Positions 5,579 to 7,927 of a DNA stretch of 7,927 nt are shown in pieces. The stretch's first letter is position 1. Each line of letters begins with the position of its first letter. The stretch covers positions 1-7,927 of the forward strand of contig CALBJK010000089.1 of assembly GCA_937892695.1 (NCBI GenBank), read 5' to 3'. The notes below the pieces were generated by a model. The model had not been told where the DNA came from. It made no database searches and was given only the letters and a program-made list of their open reading frames with translations. The position numbers were made by a program, and so were the translations under genes. The DNA is from an uncultured Prevotella sp. GTDB taxonomy: Bacteria > Bacteroidota > Bacteroidia > Bacteroidales > Bacteroidaceae.

Positions 5579-7927
5579 AATTTCTTATCCGATTTCAGTT
5601 GATTTATTAACGTTAGAACTTGATTTTCGTCCGAGAAAATCACTTCACGAGGTTTTGAACCTCTTGCTACGCCGACAATACCTGCTTTTTCTAGCTGATC
5701 CATCAGTCGTCCGGCACGGTTGTAGCCTATTGAGAAGTGGCGTTGCAAATTGCTGGTACTTCCTTGTTGGGTATTTACAATGAAGCGTGCTGCTTCTTCG
5801 AATAAGGGATCCAGACGATGCAATAACACTGTAGTATCTTTGTCGTTTGACGATTCGTCGGCATCTTTTGGTTCTGGCAGCTCCATCGGCTCTATGGGGC
5901 CGGGTTGCATGGCGATGTAAGCACTTATTTTCTCTACCTCCGGCGTATCTACGAAAGCACATTGCAGACGTTTCGGGTCAGGGTCTTTTCCGTCCAATAT
6001 CAACATGTCTCCTCGTCCTATCAGCTGTTGTGCTCCTGATCGGTCGAGGATTGTACGTGAGTCGATGACGGATGTCACCTTGAAAGCCATACGGCCGGGG
6101 AAGTTGGCTTTAATGTTACCAGTGATTATACTTGTTGTCGGTCTCTGAGTGGCGATGACCATGTGTATTCCCACAGCACGGGCAAGCTGGGCAATTCGCG
6201 CTATTGGCGTTTCTATTTCTTTTCCCGCAGTCATAATCAAATCGCCGAACTCATCTATAACGACCACAATGTAAGGCATGAATTCGTGCCCGTCAGTCAG
6301 ACGCAGTTTGTGATTGACAAATTTCTCATTGTATTCTTTGATGTTCCTTGCCCGTGCCAGTTTTAGCATGTCGTATCTGTAATCCATCAATGTGCATAGA
6401 CTTTTCAGTGTCCTGATGACTTTTGTGACATCGGTGATTATTGGCTCCTCGTCGTTCTCGGGCAATGATGCCATGAAGTGTTTGGCTATAGGTGCATATA
6501 TGCTGAATTCCACCTTTTTGGGGTCTATAAGCACGAGTTTCAGCTCATTTGGGTGTTTCTTATATAGTAGTGAAGTTATGATGGCATTCAAACCTACTGA
6601 TTTTCCTTGTCCTGTAGCACCGGCTACAAGCAGATGTGGTATTTTGGCCAAGTCGGCGATGAACACATCATTCGTAATGGTCTTGCCGATTGCGATAGGT
6701 AGGTCGAACTTCGTCTCCTGGAATTTCTTCGTGTTTAAAATGCTCTCCATCGATACGATATTGGGCTTCTTGTTCGGAACTTCTATGCCGATGGTGCCTT
6801 TGCCTGGTATTGGAGCTATGATTCGTATGCCCAATGCTGCCAGACTTAGTGCTATGTCGTCTTCGAGAGTTCTGATTCTCGAAATTCTCACTCCTGCAGC
6901 TGGTGTTATCTCGTATAGAGTGATGGTAGGGCCAATTGTTGCCCGTATCTCTTCAATATTTACGCCAAAGCTTTTCAGCGCCTTTACAATCTGCTGGTTG
7001 TTGGCTTTTATTTCCTCCATGTCAACAGATGCAGACTTTCCGTTGTCGTATTTGTGCAGGAGGTTGAGTGTCGGATATTTATACTTTGTAAATGGCTCTT
7101 GCGGATTGATGGGTGTACTCAAATCCGCATCAGGGTTGGCCATAACGCCACCTTTGGCTTTTGTCTCTACTTCTGGTATTTCGATTGCTATTTTATCTTC
7201 TTCGTCCTGAGATTTCTGAGAATTTTCCTTATTGTCACTATTTGTGACTGCCTCTTCTGTTTGGGGTTGTACTATTGTTATCGGTTCCGGTTCTACATTA
7301 GTATTGCTGTCCTCCTCTTTATCTGAAGGGGATTCTTTTGTGACAGTCTTATTTGGCTTACTTTCTTTTACATTTTCAGTGTCGTACACGTTTTTTTTGC
7401 ATGCTTCTGCGGCATCTGTTACGGTCAGCTTTATTCTGCTGGTCATATATCCTATCGGATTGAGGGTGCGACGGATGAATGGTATTGTTTCAGAACTCAG
7501 ATACGTAAGAAATGCAATAGCCGAGAATATAAGGACTGCGGTGAGTCCGGGAGCACCCATAATATTCTCAAGTTGCTGTACGCAGAACATGCCATGTCTT
7601 CCGCCAGGATTGTAGACTAAGTCTGGCATCCATGGCGTAAGGACTTTCGCAAATGCCACAGAACTCCATATCATTATTACTGTTAGGCAAAAGAACCATT
7701 TCCATAGATTGGGTGTGCAAGTCTTCATCAATTTCAGTCCCACAACAATGAAAAAGAACGGTATAAGGAATGCCGGCAGTCCGAAATTCACAGTTATCAA
7801 CGTATATGACACAATGGCTCCAAGGCTGCCACAATTATTTTTGAATGACCGATTTTGGTTCATCCACTCACCCGGACGCAAGTCTTCAAGTATACTTTGG
7901 TCGGCCTGTCCTGTCTTTAAAAATGAG
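5575..7927 (-). CDS. ftsK: FtsK/SpoIIIE DNA translocase (5' end outside window)
   Basis: Membrane-anchored, ATP-driven hexameric pump that moves chromosomal DNA through the closing septum and directs XerCD/dif resolution. 783 codons are visible. The frame is open to the right edge, so the true start lies outside; a TTG at 7881 is an internal Leu codon. Numbering from the first visible codon (7926): three membrane segments at about 36-67, 76-93 and 127-145 (FtsK usually has four, so the first is probably off-window); a polar, acidic linker at about 180-265; the alpha domain from about 282; Walker A GATGQGKS at 436-443; Walker B VVVIDEFGDL at 554-563; the ATQRPTTSIITGNIKANFPG stretch near 592-611; RSGAQQLIGRGDML near 629-642. 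A C-terminal winged-helix gamma domain carries IGYNRAGRLMDQLEKAGIVG at about 733-752; in known FtsKs this domain reads polar KOPS motifs and contacts XerD. The stop TGA overlaps the next ATG. All key motor residues appear intact. Family assignment is very secure. Confidence 0.97.
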   Translation of the reverse strand, partial: SFLKTGQADQSILEDLRPGEWMNQNRSFKNNCGSLGAIVSYTLITVNFGLPAFLIPFFFIVVGLKLMKTCTPNLWKWFFCLTVIMIWSSVAFAKVLTPWMPDLVYNPGGRHGMFCVQQLENIMGAPGLTAVLIFSAIAFLTYLSSETIPFIRRTLNPIGYMTSRIKLTVTDAAEACKKNVYDTENVKESKPNKTVTKESPSDKEEDSNTNVEPEPITIVQPQTEEAVTNSDNKENSQKSQDEEDKIAIEIPEVETKAKGGVMANPDADLSTPINPQEPFTKYKYPTLNLLHKYDNGKSASVDMEEIKANNQQIVKALKSFGVNIEEIRATIGPTITLYEITPAAGVRISRIRTLEDDIALSLAALGIRIIAPIPGKGTIGIEVPNKKPNIVSMESILNTKKFQETKFDLPIAIGKTITNDVFIADLAKIPHLLVAGATGQGKSVGLNAIITSLLYKKHPNELKLVLIDPKKVEFSIYAPIAKHFMASLPENDEEPIITDVTKVIRTLKSLCTLMDYRYDMLKLARARNIKEYNEKFVNHKLRLTDGHEFMPYIVVVIDEFGDLIMTAGKEIETPIARIAQLARAVGIHMVIATQRPTTSIITGNIKANFPGRMAFKVTSVIDSRTILDRSGAQQLIGRGDMLILDGKDPDPKRLQCAFVDTPEVEKISAYIAMQPGPIEPMELPEPKDADESSNDKDTTVLLHRLDPLFEEAARFIVNTQQGSTSNLQRHFSIGYNRAGRLMDQLEKAGIVGVARGSKPREVIFSDENQVLTLINQLKSDKKL

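Noticed and set aside
5896..5904. GGGGCCGGG as a possible FtsK-orienting (KOPS) site
   Set aside because: It does not match the E. coli GGGNAGGG pattern, the Bacteroidetes motif is not known to me, and one occurrence in coding DNA carries no skew information.
5645..5962. 105-codon minus-strand frame within ftsK
   Set aside because: It sits in another frame over the ftsK gamma-domain region, is Arg/Cys-rich and shows no family signature. It is a frame shadow.
6392..7210. 272-codon open frame on the plus strand, opposite ftsK
   Set aside because: It lies wholly antisense to clear, motif-bearing FtsK sequence. Its translation is Ser/Ile/Phe-rich with no recognisable domain, and it has no upstream SD that I can see. 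It is a shadow of the ftsK codon pattern.

Overview
The window looks like chromosomal DNA of a member of the Bacteroidales, most likely Prevotella or a close relative. The evidence is family-level: a Bacteroidetes-style FtsK (Walker A GATGQGKS), a short LolA-like secreted protein directly behind it, a membrane protein resembling the Bacteroidetes-restricted DUF5687 family, and an AddA/AddB-type helicase-nuclease pair. The DNA is AT-rich, apart from the conserved motor region of ftsK. The species cannot be named from this window alone.

All genes lie on the minus strand and read from high to low coordinates: ftsK (5' end outside the window, ends at 5575), lolA-like (5578-4967), DUF5687-like membrane protein (4909-3398), addA-like helicase/nuclease (3401-87), and the first 31 codons of an addB-like gene (94 to the left edge). 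Coding density is close to total. ftsK/lolA and the membrane gene/addA each overlap by 4 bp (ATGA), and addA/addB overlap by 8 bp. The only gap between genes is 57 bp (4910-4966). I see no terminator, and no promoter of the Bacteroidetes type (TTTG, about 20 bp, TAnnTTTG), in front of any gene. The simplest reading is one co-transcribed block that extends past both edges. No stretch over 300 bp lacks a gene, and I see no tRNA, rRNA, CRISPR array, insertion sequence or other mobile element.

Functionally the block combines chromosome segregation (FtsK), envelope biogenesis (LolA-like, DUF5687-like) and double-strand-break processing (AddA plus AddB). The last two genes almost certainly act together as an AddAB-type helicase-nuclease; AddA carries all the SF1 helicase motifs and an intact-looking PD-(D/E)XK nuclease site. 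The envelope and DNA genes have no obvious shared pathway, so the grouping may be only operon packing.

This is mostly an ordinary housekeeping region. I did not find a convincing undescribed defence or mobile system. The points worth a second look are the membrane protein coupled to addA without an ABC ATPase beside it, the contrast between SD-less coupled starts and two strong SD starts, and an A/T-only homopolymer inverted repeat inside addA.
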